This document shows positions 1 through 5,663 of a stretch of DNA of 6,119 nt, in pieces. Below the pieces are notes generated by a model. It worked only from the letters and a program-made list of their open reading frames with translations, did no database searches and was not told where the DNA came from. This DNA comes from Burkholderiaceae bacterium. Lineage in GTDB: Bacteria; Pseudomonadota; Gammaproteobacteria; Burkholderiales; Burkholderiaceae_C. A program made the position numbers and the translations under genes. Location: assembly GCA_031256305.1 (NCBI GenBank), contig JAIRQU010000142.1, positions 1 through 6,119 on the forward strand. Direction: 5' to 3'. Numbering within the stretch: position 1 is the first letter of the stretch; each line of letters begins with the position of its first letter.

Positions 1-1120
1 CTTTGCTGCGATAACTGTAGCGTTTAATCCGCGCCGTGCCGGGGTCTATCACGTAGCGGATGCCCGGCACGGTAAGCGAGGTTTCGGCCACGTTGGTGGC
101 CAGCACGATGCGGCGGCGGCCATGCGGCTCGAACACCCGGTCCTGCTCGGCCTGCGACAGGCGCGCGAACAGCGGCAACACTTCCGCCTCGCGCAGCACA
201 GGGCTGTGCGCCAGATGCTGGCGCAAATGCTCGGCGGCCTCGCGGATTTCGCGCTCGCCGGGCAGAAACACCAGGATGTCGCCCGCCCCGCCTGCGCCGC
301 CGCGCCAGAGTTCGTCCACCGCGTCGGCGATGGCATCAGCCAAGCCATAGTCCCTGGATTCCTCGAAAGGCCGCCAGCGTTGCTCGACCGGGTACAACCG
401 GCCAGAGACCTGAATGACGGGAGCGGGAATCAGGCCCCCGCGCTCCCCCACTTCGTGTGGCGCGCTGCCCCCCAAGGGGGCTGTCCCCGGCTTGGGGCGG
501 CCCAGCGCCGGGAGCAACTCTGTTGCAAAGTGCTGGGCAAAGCGGTCGGCGTCGATGGTGGCCGAGGTCACGATCACCTTCAGATCGGGCCGGCGCGGCA
601 GAATCTGCTTGAGGTAGCCCAGCAGAAAGTCGATGTTCAGGCTGCGTTCGTGCGCCTCGTCGATGATGAGCGTGTCATAGGCCCGCAGCAGCGGATCGGA
701 CTGCGTTTCAGCCAGCAAAATACCGTCGGTCATCAGCTTGACCGACGCGCCGGGCGCCAGCCGGTCCTGGAACCGTACCTGATAGCCCACCACTTCGCCC
801 AGCGGCGTATTCAGCTCCTCGGCGATGCGCCGCGCCACGCTGGTGGCAGCGATGCGGCGCGGCTGGGTGTGGCCGATCAGCTTGCCTTTCTGGCCGGATC
901 TGGCGTTAACCCGACCACGGCCCATCGCCAGCGCAATCTTGGGCAACTGCGTGGTCTTGCCCGACCCCGTTTCGCCGCACACGATGACCACCTGATGCGC
1001 CGCAATTGCTGCCTCGATCTCGCCGCGCCGCGCCGATACGGGCAGGCTTTCAGGAAAAGTAATTTGCAAAGCATGCGGCTGCGGCGGCGCAACAGGACGA
1101 ACAGACTTCGGATCAGGCAT
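1..1120 (-). CDS. hrpA: ATP-dependent RNA helicase HrpA, N-terminal part (runs off left edge)
   Basis: DEAH-box RNA helicase; E. coli HrpA is reported to act on mRNA and on stalled or collided ribosomes in the cytoplasm. The frame is open from ATG at 1120 down to base 1, giving 373 codons without a stop; full-length proteins are about 1300 residues, so only the first third is here. Visible motifs are Walker A GETGSGKT (residues 49-56), TQPRR (85-89, motif Ia), DEAHERS (154-160, motif II), SAT (186-188, motif III), then the second RecA-like domain with [11 protein letters not shown] (281-291) and [10 protein letters not shown] (341-350, motif V). Motif VI lies beyond the edge. The spacing from the start to Walker A is normal, which supports this ATG, although no Shine-Dalgarno is visible. 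Residues about 207-230 look like a foreign Gly/Pro-rich insertion encoded by a hairpin repeat. The gene is divergent from the thioredoxin-like gene. The family call is secure. Confidence 0.96.
   Translation of the reverse strand, partial: MPDPKSVRPVAPPQPHALQITFPESLPVSARRGEIEAAIAAHQVVIVCGETGSGKTTQLPKIALAMGRGRVNARSGQKGKLIGHTQPRRIAATSVARRIAEELNTPLGEVVGYQVRFQDRLAPGASVKLMTDGILLAETQSDPLLRAYDTLIIDEAHERSLNIDFLLGYLKQILPRRPDLKVIVTSATIDADRFAQHFATELLPALGRPKPGTAPLGGSAPHEVGERGGLIPAPVIQVSGRLYPVEQRWRPFEESRDYGLADAIADAVDELWRGGAGGAGDILVFLPGEREIREAAEHLRQHLAHSPVLREAEVLPLFARLSQAEQDRVFEPHGRRRIVLATNVAETSLTVPGIRYVIDPGTARIKRYSYRSK
431..502. repeat. GC-rich double-hairpin repeat inserted in frame in hrpA
   Basis: This segment folds as two adjacent hairpins. 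The first has CCAC (448-451) and GTGG (457-460) around a TTCGT loop. The second pairs CCCCAAG (470-476) with CTTGGGG (491-497) and GGGG (477-480) with CCCC (485-488), closing a CTGT loop with a two-base GG bulge. It resembles short interspersed elements I remember from Comamonadaceae-type genomes, usually between genes. That family assignment is from memory and needs a genome search. On the hrpA strand it is open and encodes about 24 residues ([13 protein letters not shown]...) between the motif III helix and the conserved [13 protein letters not shown] segment, where HrpA homologues normally have only a short loop. Boundaries are approximate. Confidence 0.6.
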
Positions 1121-1130
1121 GGAACCGGGA

Positions 1131-1160
1131 ATTATCGGCATGGCAGCCCCGCCGGGCCAA
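1131..1160 (-). promoter_or_regulatory. Possible hrpA promoter, giving a nearly leaderless mRNA
   Basis: On the minus strand, TTGGCC (1160-1155) lies 18 nt before GATAAT (1136-1131), a reasonable sigma70-type pair. The expected start of transcription, near 1124, is only a few bases before the hrpA ATG at 1120, and no Shine-Dalgarno is visible there. Either the transcript is leaderless or the real promoter lies elsewhere in the 86-bp divergent gap. No convincing plus-strand promoter for the thioredoxin-like gene was seen in this gap. Confidence 0.3.
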
Positions 1161-1206
1161 GACTGAACGCGCGCTTGCGCCACAATCGGTACAGTTGCCG
1201 CGCGCC

Positions 1207-1563
1207 ATGAATCCCCTCACTGCCGACCCCGCTGCCGCCGCCGATCTGCAAGCCTTGCTCGCCGCCACCTTGACCAGGCAAAGCGGCGTCGGCGCAGTCA
1301 TCTGTCTGTGCGCCGACTGGTGCAACACCTGCCGCGATTACCGGGCGGTGTTCGACCAGGCGGCGGCCAAGTACCCGGCGCTGGCCTTCCGCTGGATCGA
1401 CATCGAGGAGGAAGCTGACGCGCTGGGCGAGGCGGACGTGGAAACCTTTCCGACGCTAGTCATCGGCGACGCGCGCGCGTTGCGCTTTGCCGGGCCGGTG
1501 TTGCCGCAGGCCAGTCACTTGACGCGGTTGCTGCAAAGCCTGGATTTGGCGCCATCGGCATAG
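1207..1563 (+). CDS. Thioredoxin-fold family protein
   Basis: A protein of 118 residues with a thioredoxin fold, probably a cytoplasmic thiol-disulfide oxidoreductase, because no signal peptide or membrane segment is present. The active site reads [11 protein letters not shown] (residues 34-44): a CxxC pair, C39-N-T-C42, preceded by the usual Trp. TFPTL (80-84) supplies the conserved cis-proline P82, and the FRWIDIEEE strand (61-69) precedes it as in thioredoxins. The CNTC dipeptide differs from the CGPC of thioredoxin itself and is closer to DsbD C-terminal or TlpA-like groups, so the partner is unknown. C34 is an extra cysteine near the site. ATG at 1207 is preferred over an in-frame TTG at 1195, which would add four residues; neither has a clear Shine-Dalgarno. 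It is divergent from hrpA and stands alone. The fold call is firm; the function is not. Confidence 0.88.
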   Translation: MNPLTADPAAAADLQALLAATLTRQSGVGAVICLCADWCNTCRDYRAVFDQAAAKYPALAFRWIDIEEEADALGEADVETFPTLVIGDARALRFAGPVLPQASHLTRLLQSLDLAPSA

Positions 1564-1580
1564 GCGGCACTTCACGCGGC

Positions 1581-1619
1581 CGCCACAGGCCCCTGTAGCG
1601 CGCCCGCCACAAACCCCTG
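1581..1619 (+). repeat. Imperfect 15-bp direct repeat, 24-bp period
   Basis: CGCCACAGGCCCCTG (1581-1595) recurs as CGCCACAAACCCCTG (1605-1619), with 13 of 15 bases identical and starts 24 bp apart. The first copy also contains the inverted pair ACAGG/CCTGT (1585-1589 and 1592-1596). The repeat lies just after the thioredoxin-like gene and before the rpsU promoter. No T-run follows, so it is not an obvious terminator. Function unknown; chance is possible in GC-rich DNA. Confidence 0.35.
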
Positions 1620-1652
1620 CGCACTATCGGCATTCAGGCCGCGCCGTGGTCC

Positions 1653-1679
1653 TTGACCGGGCATCAGATTACTTATAAT
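1653..1679 (+). promoter_or_regulatory. Strong sigma70-type promoter of rpsU
   Basis: TTGACC (1653-1658) and a perfect TATAAT (1674-1679) are separated by 15 nt, slightly shorter than the ideal 17. They sit in a locally AT-rich patch that stands out from the GC-rich surroundings. Transcription would start near 1686 and give a leader of about 150 nt before rpsU. A strong promoter fits a ribosomal protein gene. Confidence 0.65.
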
Positions 1680-1686
1680 TACAAAC

Positions 1687-1698
1687 TTTGCTGGCAAA
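1687..1698. promoter_or_regulatory. Short palindrome at the predicted rpsU transcription start
   Basis: TTTGC (1687-1691) and GCAAA (1694-1698) form a 12-bp inverted repeat with a 2-bp centre, placed at the expected +1 of the rpsU promoter. The position would suit an operator, but no regulator can be named and chance is possible. Confidence 0.25.
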
Positions 1699-1740
1699 TG
1701 TCTCCGTCGGCCACTTAACCAGACACAGGCGGGGCAAAAC

Positions 1741-1820
1741 GAGCGGCGTATGGCGGCAAGCGCGCCCGGACCTGATCTACCCGGGAACCAGACTAGCGAC
1801 CTGCCGCCCTCTGGCCGCGC
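1741..1820 (+). promoter_or_regulatory. Structured 5' leader of rpsU
   Basis: The last part of the predicted leader can fold into one nested structure. GCGGC (1743-1747) pairs with GCCGC (1814-1818). After a small internal loop, GGCGGCA (1752-1758) pairs with TGCCGCC (1802-1808). Inside lies a hairpin CCCGG (1765-1769) with CCGGG (1781-1785). The structure ends about six bases before the weak Shine-Dalgarno (GGAA at 1826-1829) of rpsU. Ribosomal protein genes often have leaders that the protein itself or other signals control, so this is a candidate regulatory leader. I do not recognise it as a named family. Confidence 0.4.
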
Positions 1821-1834
1821 AAACTGGAACCTGA

Positions 1835-2047
1835 ATGACCACCATCCGCGTAAAAGAGAACGAACCATTTGACGTAGCGCTGCGCCGCTTCAAGCGCACC
1901 ATTGAAAAGCTGGGGCTGCTGACCGAATTGCGCGCCCGCGAGTTCTACGAAAAGCCCACCGCCGAGCGCAAGCGCAAAAAGGCCGCCGCCGTCAAGCGCC
2001 ACTACAAGCGCGTGCGCAGTATGCAGTTGCCCAAGAAGCTGTACTAA
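1835..2047 (+). CDS. rpsU: 30S ribosomal protein bS21
   Basis: Protein bS21 of the small ribosomal subunit, which helps mRNA and the 16S rRNA 3' end meet during initiation. The 70-residue product has the family length and pattern: [21 protein letters not shown] at the N-terminus, a central basic helix rich in R and K (residues 44-62, including [16 protein letters not shown]), and the LPKKLY end usual in Betaproteobacteria. A weak Shine-Dalgarno (GGAA, 1826-1829) precedes ATG 1835. The gene has its own strong promoter and leader and is followed by a terminator, so it probably makes much more product than the next gene. In many Proteobacteria rpsU heads the macromolecular synthesis operon with dnaG and rpoD; those two genes are absent here. 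Confidence 0.98.
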
Positions 2048-2066
2048 AAGCCCGTACTAAAAGCCC
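2041..2066 (+). repeat. Perfect 13-bp tandem duplication across the rpsU stop codon
   Basis: GTACTAAAAGCCC occurs twice head to tail at 2041-2053 and 2054-2066. The first copy contains the last rpsU codons and the TAA stop (2045-2047). Both copies carry AAAAGCCC, the complement of GGGCTTTT in the 3' arm of the downstream terminator (2106-2113). Replication slippage is the likely origin. Confidence 0.9.
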
Positions 2067-2078
2067 TTTACATCGCGC

Positions 2079-2115
2079 AAAAGCTCGCCGGGAACAGTAC
2101 CGCGCGGGCTTTTTT
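2079..2115 (+). terminator. Intrinsic terminator between rpsU and yqeY
   Basis: AAAAGCTCGC (2079-2088) pairs with GCGGGCTTTT (2104-2113) through ten pairs including one T-G wobble. The stem can extend by CGG (2089-2091) with CCG (2100-2102) past a bulged base, and a run of six T (2110-2115) follows. This is a classical rho-independent terminator. Because yqeY begins only 18 bp later on the same strand with no obvious promoter of its own, the element probably acts as a partial terminator that lets some transcripts through. Confidence 0.8.
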
Positions 2116-2120
2116 CCTTT

Positions 2121-2126
2121 GGAGAA
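2121..2126 (+). promoter_or_regulatory. Ribosome binding site of yqeY
   Basis: GGAGAA ends six bases before ATG 2133 and fixes that start. It is the clearest Shine-Dalgarno in the window. Confidence 0.7.
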
Positions 2127-2132
2127 ACCGGC

Positions 2133-2582
2133 ATGTCCCTCAAAGACCGCATCACCGAAGACATGAAAGCCGCCCTGCGCGCCAAGGATAGCGCGCGCCT
2201 GGGCGCCATCCGCCTGTTGCTGGCGGCCCTTAAACAAAAAGAGGTTGACGAGCGCCTTACGCTTGACGACGCGGCCATTGTCGCCATCATCGACAAGCTA
2301 ATCAAACAGCGGCGCGACAGCGTGGCCGCTTTCCAGCAAGCGGGCCGTCAAGACCTGGCGGACAAGGAAAGCGCCGAAATTACCGTGCTGCAAGCCTATC
2401 TGCCCGCGCGCCTGTCGGCCCAGGAAGTGCAAGCTGCCGTGCGCGCCATCATCGCCGAAACGGGCGCCGCCGGCCCGGCGGACATGGGCAAGGTCATGAG
2501 CGCGGCCAAACAGCGCCTGGCCGACAAGACCGACATGGCCGCCGTTAGCCAGGCGGTCAAGCAGGCGCTGGCCAAGCCATAA
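2133..2582 (+). CDS. yqeY: GatB/YqeY domain-containing protein
   Basis: A protein of 149 residues, the usual length for the stand-alone YqeY family, which resembles the tRNA-binding tail domain of the GatB subunit of Asp/Glu-tRNA amidotransferase. The cellular role is not settled; tRNA-related work is inferred from the homology. Signatures are the N-terminal helix MSLKDRITEDMKAALRAKD, the segment RLGAIRLLLAALKQKEVDER (residues 22-41), EITVLQAYLP (82-91) between the two helical subdomains, and GPADMGKVM (114-122). It is all helical and soluble with no signal peptide. It lies 85 bp after rpsU, past a terminator, and is convergent with pmbA with 25 bp between stop codons and no terminator in that gap. 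In many Burkholderiales the next genes are dnaG and rpoD; here the series stops. Confidence 0.95.
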   Translation: MSLKDRITEDMKAALRAKDSARLGAIRLLLAALKQKEVDERLTLDDAAIVAIIDKLIKQRRDSVAAFQQAGRQDLADKESAEITVLQAYLPARLSAQEVQAAVRAIIAETGAAGPADMGKVMSAAKQRLADKTDMAAVSQAVKQALAKP

Positions 2583-2607
2583 AACATTTGGCCTTCAAAA
2601 CCATCCC

Positions 2608-3975
2608 TCAACTCCCGCCCACCATCATCCGGTCGATAAGTATGGAGCCGGTGGTCTTGGCACCGTAGGTGTAGGCGTCGGCGCCGACGGCGCGGATGCC
2701 GGCGAACATCTGCCGCAGGTTGCCCGCAATGGTGATTTCCTGCACCGGGTAGGCGATAGCGCCGTTTTCAACCCAAAAGCCGCAAGCGCCGCGCGAATAG
2801 TCGCCGGTAACCATGTTCACGCCCTGCCCCATCAGCTCGATGACGAACAGGCCGGTGCCGAGCTTGCGCAGCATTTCGGTCAGGTCGTCGCCGGGGCGCG
2901 TCAGGCGCGAGGTCAGGCTCAGGTTGTGCGATCCGCCCGCGTTGCCGGTGGTGGACATGCCCAGCTTGCGCGCCGAATAGGTAGACAGAAAATAGCCCTG
3001 CACGCAGCCGCGGAACACCACGTCGCGCGCGGCCACGCGCACGCCCTCGTCGTCGAACGGGGAAGAGCCTTTGCCGCCGCGGATGAACGGGTCTTCATGA
3101 AGGTCGATGTGTTCGGGAAAGACCGGCTTGCCCAACGAATCGGTCAAGAAGCTGCTCTTGCGGTACAGCGCGCCGCCGCTGACGGCCTGCACAAAGCTGC
3201 CCATCAGCCCCGCCGCCAGGGACGATTCAAACAGCACCGGACATTCGGTGGTAGGAATCTTGCGGGCGTTCAGGCGGCTTAAGGCCCGCTCGGCAGCGTA
3301 ACGCCCCACGGCCTCTGGCGCGGCCAGATCACGCGCGTTGCGCATGGAGCTGAACCAATAGTCGCGTTGCATGTGCTGGCCCGACCCGGCGATGGGCGCC
3401 ACGCTCAGGGTGTGACGCGAGCTGGCATAGCCGCCGCGAAAACCGTGCGTGTGCGCGGCGAAAAAATGGCTCTGCTGGGCCGACACGCTGGCCCCTTCGC
3501 TGTTGGTGATGCGCGGGTCGGTGGCAAAGGCCGCGTGTTCGCACGCCAGAGCGATTTGAGTGGCCTCATCTGCCGTCACCGGCCAGGGGTGAAACAGGTC
3601 CAGTTCCGGGTATTCGCGCGCGATGCCGGCCTCGTCGGGCAGGCCCGCGGCGGGGTCCTCGGCGGTAAAGCGCGCAATGTCGTAGGCGGCCTGCACCGTG
3701 CGCTCGATAGCATCGGGCGCAAAGTCGGACGTACTGGCATTGCCGCGCCGCTGACCGGCATACACCGTCACGCCCAGTGACTTGTCGCGGTTGTGCTCGA
3801 TGTTCTCCAGCGCGCCCTTGCGCACGCTCACCGACAGGCCGCACCCTTCGGACGCCTCCGCGCCGGCATCGGTCGCGCCCAGTTTGCGGGCCTGGGCCAG
3901 GGCAGCGTCAACCAGGTCTTCAAAAAACGCGCGGGAATAAGAAAAGCCCTCGGCGGGCTGGGCAATTTCACTCAT
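2608..3975 (-). CDS. pmbA: Metalloprotease subunit PmbA/TldE
   Basis: PmbA (TldE) pairs with TldD to form a cytoplasmic heterodimeric protease that opens small peptides; in E. coli it is needed for microcin B17 maturation and for CcdA turnover. The 455-residue length is normal. Family marks include SVSVRKGALENIEHNRDKSLGVTV (from residue 48), ITNSEGASVS (156-165), the central TTECPVLFESSLAAGLMGSF (242-261), SSFLTDSLGKPVFPE (274-288), GNAGGSHNL (344-352) and a C-terminal GDYSRGACGFWVENGAIAYPVQE (from 391). No HExxxH zinc motif is present, as expected for the E subunit; the motif belongs to TldD, which is not in the window. ATG 3975 is chosen because the sequence matches PmbA from there. The frame stays open for 174 more codons upstream, but these lie antisense to darP and look unlike a protein. 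There is no clear Shine-Dalgarno. Confidence 0.97.
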   Translation of the reverse strand: MSEIAQPAEGFSYSRAFFEDLVDAALAQARKLGATDAGAEASEGCGLSVSVRKGALENIEHNRDKSLGVTVYAGQRRGNASTSDFAPDAIERTVQAAYDIARFTAEDPAAGLPDEAGIAREYPELDLFHPWPVTADEATQIALACEHAAFATDPRITNSEGASVSAQQSHFFAAHTHGFRGGYASSRHTLSVAPIAGSGQHMQRDYWFSSMRNARDLAAPEAVGRYAAERALSRLNARKIPTTECPVLFESSLAAGLMGSFVQAVSGGALYRKSSFLTDSLGKPVFPEHIDLHEDPFIRGGKGSSPFDDEGVRVAARDVVFRGCVQGYFLSTYSARKLGMSTTGNAGGSHNLSLTSRLTRPGDDLTEMLRKLGTGLFVIELMGQGVNMVTGDYSRGACGFWVENGAIAYPVQEITIAGNLRQMFAGIRAVGADAYTYGAKTTGSILIDRMMVGGS

Positions 3976-3987
3976 GCGCACTATGAT
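3959..3987 (+). promoter_or_regulatory. Putative darP-miaA promoter
   Basis: TGGGCA (3959-3964) and TATGAT (3982-3987) are 17 nt apart, matching sigma70 consensus at four and five of six positions. The -35 box falls inside the first codons of pmbA on the other strand. Transcription would start near 3994 and give a leader of about 33 nt before darP. The complementary TATCAT (3988-3983) could serve pmbA on the minus strand, but it lacks a good -35 and would leave no leader. Confidence 0.4.
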
Positions 3988-3994
3988 AGCTGCC

Positions 3995-4007
3995 CGCTTG
4001 CCAAGCG
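3995..4007. promoter_or_regulatory. 13-bp palindrome in the pmbA-darP divergent gap
   Basis: CGCTTG (3995-4000), a central C, and CAAGCG (4002-4007) form a perfect inverted repeat in the 51-bp gap between the two start codons, at the predicted darP transcription start. Position and symmetry would suit an operator affecting both genes. No regulator is recognised. Confidence 0.3.
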
Positions 4008-4026
4008 TTACATCTCGTTTTACCGC

Positions 4027-4692
4027 ATGTCCCGTCCTGTCCGCAAAGGTTATTTCGTGCGCGGCCAATTCGTAGCCGAAGGCAGCCCGCAGGATTTGGA
4101 ATTGCGGCGCGAGCGGCAGGACGCTCCCCCCAGCAAAACCGAGCGCAAGGCCGAAAGCGCCGAGTTGCAAACCTTGGGCGTGCAGCTTGCGGCCTTGCGT
4201 GCCGATGCGCTGGACGCGCTGCACCTGCCCGCGCGGCTGGCCGAGGCACTGGCCCAACTGGCGCGCATCACCGACTTTGGCGCGCAGCGGCGGCAGCGCC
4301 AGTTCATCGGCAAGCTGATGCGGCAGTTGGACGATGCCGACCTGGCCGCTATCCGCGCCGCGTTGCAAGACCAGCGCAGCGGCGCGGCGCAGGACACGCT
4401 GCTGCTGCACGCCGCCGAGGATTGGCGCGCCCGGCTGATCGCCGGCGACGGCGCGCTGACCGAATGGATGGCGCAATCCCCCGGCGCCGATGCGCAACCT
4501 TTGCGCGTGCTGATCCGGCAGGCACGCAAGGAACGCGCCGCGTCAATGGAAACGCCCGGACAGGCAGTCCGGCAAGGCCGCGCGGCGCGCGAGCTGTTCC
4601 AATGGCTGCGCGCGCAATTGACGCAGGCAGCGTCGCTGACCGCGCCCCGCCATGACAGCGCCGAGCATGACCGGACCAACCGCGCCGCTTGA
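4027..4692 (+). CDS. darP: Ribosome biogenesis factor DarP (YjgA, DUF615)
   Basis: DarP (formerly YjgA) binds late 50S precursors and helps the peptidyl transferase centre of 23S rRNA mature. The 221-residue product starts with [15 protein letters not shown] (residues 6-20), as in Burkholderiales homologues. It continues with the core [11 protein letters not shown] (48-58), [20 protein letters not shown] (83-102), [11 protein letters not shown] (128-138), [11 protein letters not shown] (159-169) and [12 protein letters not shown] (187-198), which align by eye with E. coli YjgA. E. coli YjgA ends shortly after the last of these. Here a tail of about 23 residues (199-221) follows, much of it encoded in DNA shared with miaA. 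The frame is open upstream, but ATG 4027 is where homology begins; no Shine-Dalgarno is visible. It is divergent from pmbA, its common neighbour in Burkholderiales. Confidence 0.94.
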   Translation: MSRPVRKGYFVRGQFVAEGSPQDLELRRERQDAPPSKTERKAESAELQTLGVQLAALRADALDALHLPARLAEALAQLARITDFGAQRRQRQFIGKLMRQLDDADLAAIRAALQDQRSGAAQDTLLLHAAEDWRARLIAGDGALTEWMAQSPGADAQPLRVLIRQARKERAASMETPGQAVRQGRAARELFQWLRAQLTQAASLTAPRHDSAEHDRTNRAA

Positions 4693-5647
4693 GGCCGTCG
4701 CCATCGCCGGGCCGACCGCCAGCGGCAAATCCGCGCTGGCGCTGCTGCTGGCCCAGCGCCTGCCCATCGAAATCATCAGCGTCGATTCGGCGCAGGTCTA
4801 TCGCGGCCTGGACATCGGCACGGCCAAGCCAGGCGCGGATGAACGCGCGCGCGCGCCGCACCACCTGATCGACATCCGCGACCCGCGCGCGCCCTACAGC
4901 GCCGCCGAATTCGCGCGCGATGCGCGGCGGCTGATCGAACAAATCCGCAGCCGCAACCGACTGCCCGTGCTGGCGGGCGGCACCATGCTCTACTTCAAGG
5001 CGCTGCTCGATGGCCTGGATGAACTGCCGCCCGCCGACGCCGCCGTCCGCGCGCAAATCGACCAGCAGGCGCGCGAACGCGGCTGGCCCGCGCTGCACGC
5101 CGAACTGGCGCGTATCGACCCGGCCACGGCCGCGCGCCTGCCGCCCGGCGACAGTCAGCGCATCCAGCGGGCGCTGGAAGTCTGGCGCATCACCGGCAAA
5201 CCCTTGTCCAACTGGTTTACCACTGCTCCCAAGCGCGCGGTGCACGGTGGCATTGCCCTGTTCTCGCTGGAGCCGCAAGAGCGCGCCTGGCTGCACCAAC
5301 GCATTGCCGCGCGCTTGGACGCCATGCTGGATCAGGGTTTTCTGGACGAAGTGCGCGCCTTGCGCGCGCGCGGGGACTTGACCAGCGATCTGTCCGCCCT
5401 GCGCGCCGTCGGCTACCGCCAAGCCTGGCAGGCGTTGGACGACGCGGGCGATGCGCCTCTGACCCCCTCACAATGGGCCGCCTTGCGCGACAAGGCCATC
5501 GCCGCCACCCGCCAACTAGCCAAACGGCAACTGACCTGGCTGCGCGGCATGGCCGGCCGCACCCCGCTGACCATCGGCCCGCAAACCCGACTGCCCGATC
5601 TGGCCGACGCCTTGGCGCATCACTTGACAGCACAACCGGCGGCCTGA
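4652..5647 (+). CDS. miaA: tRNA dimethylallyltransferase MiaA
   Basis: MiaA transfers the dimethylallyl group of DMAPP to N6 of adenosine 37 in tRNAs that read codons starting with U, the first step to ms2i6A. The 331-residue length is typical. Marks in order are the P-loop GPTASGKS (residues 20-27), [19 protein letters not shown] (42-60), [10 protein letters not shown] (69-78), [19 protein letters not shown] (104-122), [11 protein letters not shown] (167-177), [10 protein letters not shown] (250-259) and the end motif [14 protein letters not shown] (285-298). ATG 4652 is the first ATG after an in-frame stop at 4637-4639; ATG 4667 would start five residues later. Neither has a Shine-Dalgarno. 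The overlap with darP is 41 bp (or 26 bp), so translation is probably coupled. In many Burkholderiales miaA follows mutL, so this location is unusual. It converges on the ACR3 gene with 16 bp between stops. Confidence 0.97.
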   Translation: MTAPSMTGPTAPLEAVAIAGPTASGKSALALLLAQRLPIEIISVDSAQVYRGLDIGTAKPGADERARAPHHLIDIRDPRAPYSAAEFARDARRLIEQIRSRNRLPVLAGGTMLYFKALLDGLDELPPADAAVRAQIDQQARERGWPALHAELARIDPATAARLPPGDSQRIQRALEVWRITGKPLSNWFTTAPKRAVHGGIALFSLEPQERAWLHQRIAARLDAMLDQGFLDEVRALRARGDLTSDLSALRAVGYRQAWQALDDAGDAPLTPSQWAALRDKAIAATRQLAKRQLTWLRGMAGRTPLTIGPQTRLPDLADALAHHLTAQPAA

Positions 5648-5663
5648 ATTAACGCTATGAGCC

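Noticed and set aside
1..1120. Possible frameshift or pseudogene state of hrpA because of the insertion
   Set aside because: The frame is continuous through the insertion and all expected helicase motifs on both sides are intact.
122..1210. A 362-codon plus-strand reading frame
   Set aside because: It is fully antisense to hrpA, whose motifs are intact, and the translation is Arg/His/Gln-rich without recognisable domains. Such frames are common opposite GC-rich genes.
1572..1664. A 30-codon minus-strand reading frame ending after the thioredoxin-like gene
   Set aside because: It has no recognisable homology or ribosome binding site and lies across the rpsU promoter. Its only feature is the local direct repeat.
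1750..1872. A 40-codon plus-strand reading frame starting in the rpsU leader and overlapping the rpsU start in another frame
   Set aside because: It could be a leader peptide, but no ribosome binding site is visible, its start lies inside the predicted stem region, and the sequence is low-information.
3793..4026. In-frame upstream extension of darP
   Set aside because: The extra 78 codons are antisense to pmbA; the typical DarP N-terminus starts at 4027.
3976..4497. Upstream 174-codon extension of the pmbA frame
   Set aside because: PmbA homology begins at ATG 3975. The extension lies opposite darP and has antisense-like composition.
4349..5422. A 357-codon minus-strand reading frame
   Set aside because: It is antisense to darP and miaA, both clearly real, and shows no family motif.
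5648..5663. Shared bidirectional terminator between miaA and the ACR3 gene
   Set aside because: The 16-bp gap has no inverted repeat with a T-run.
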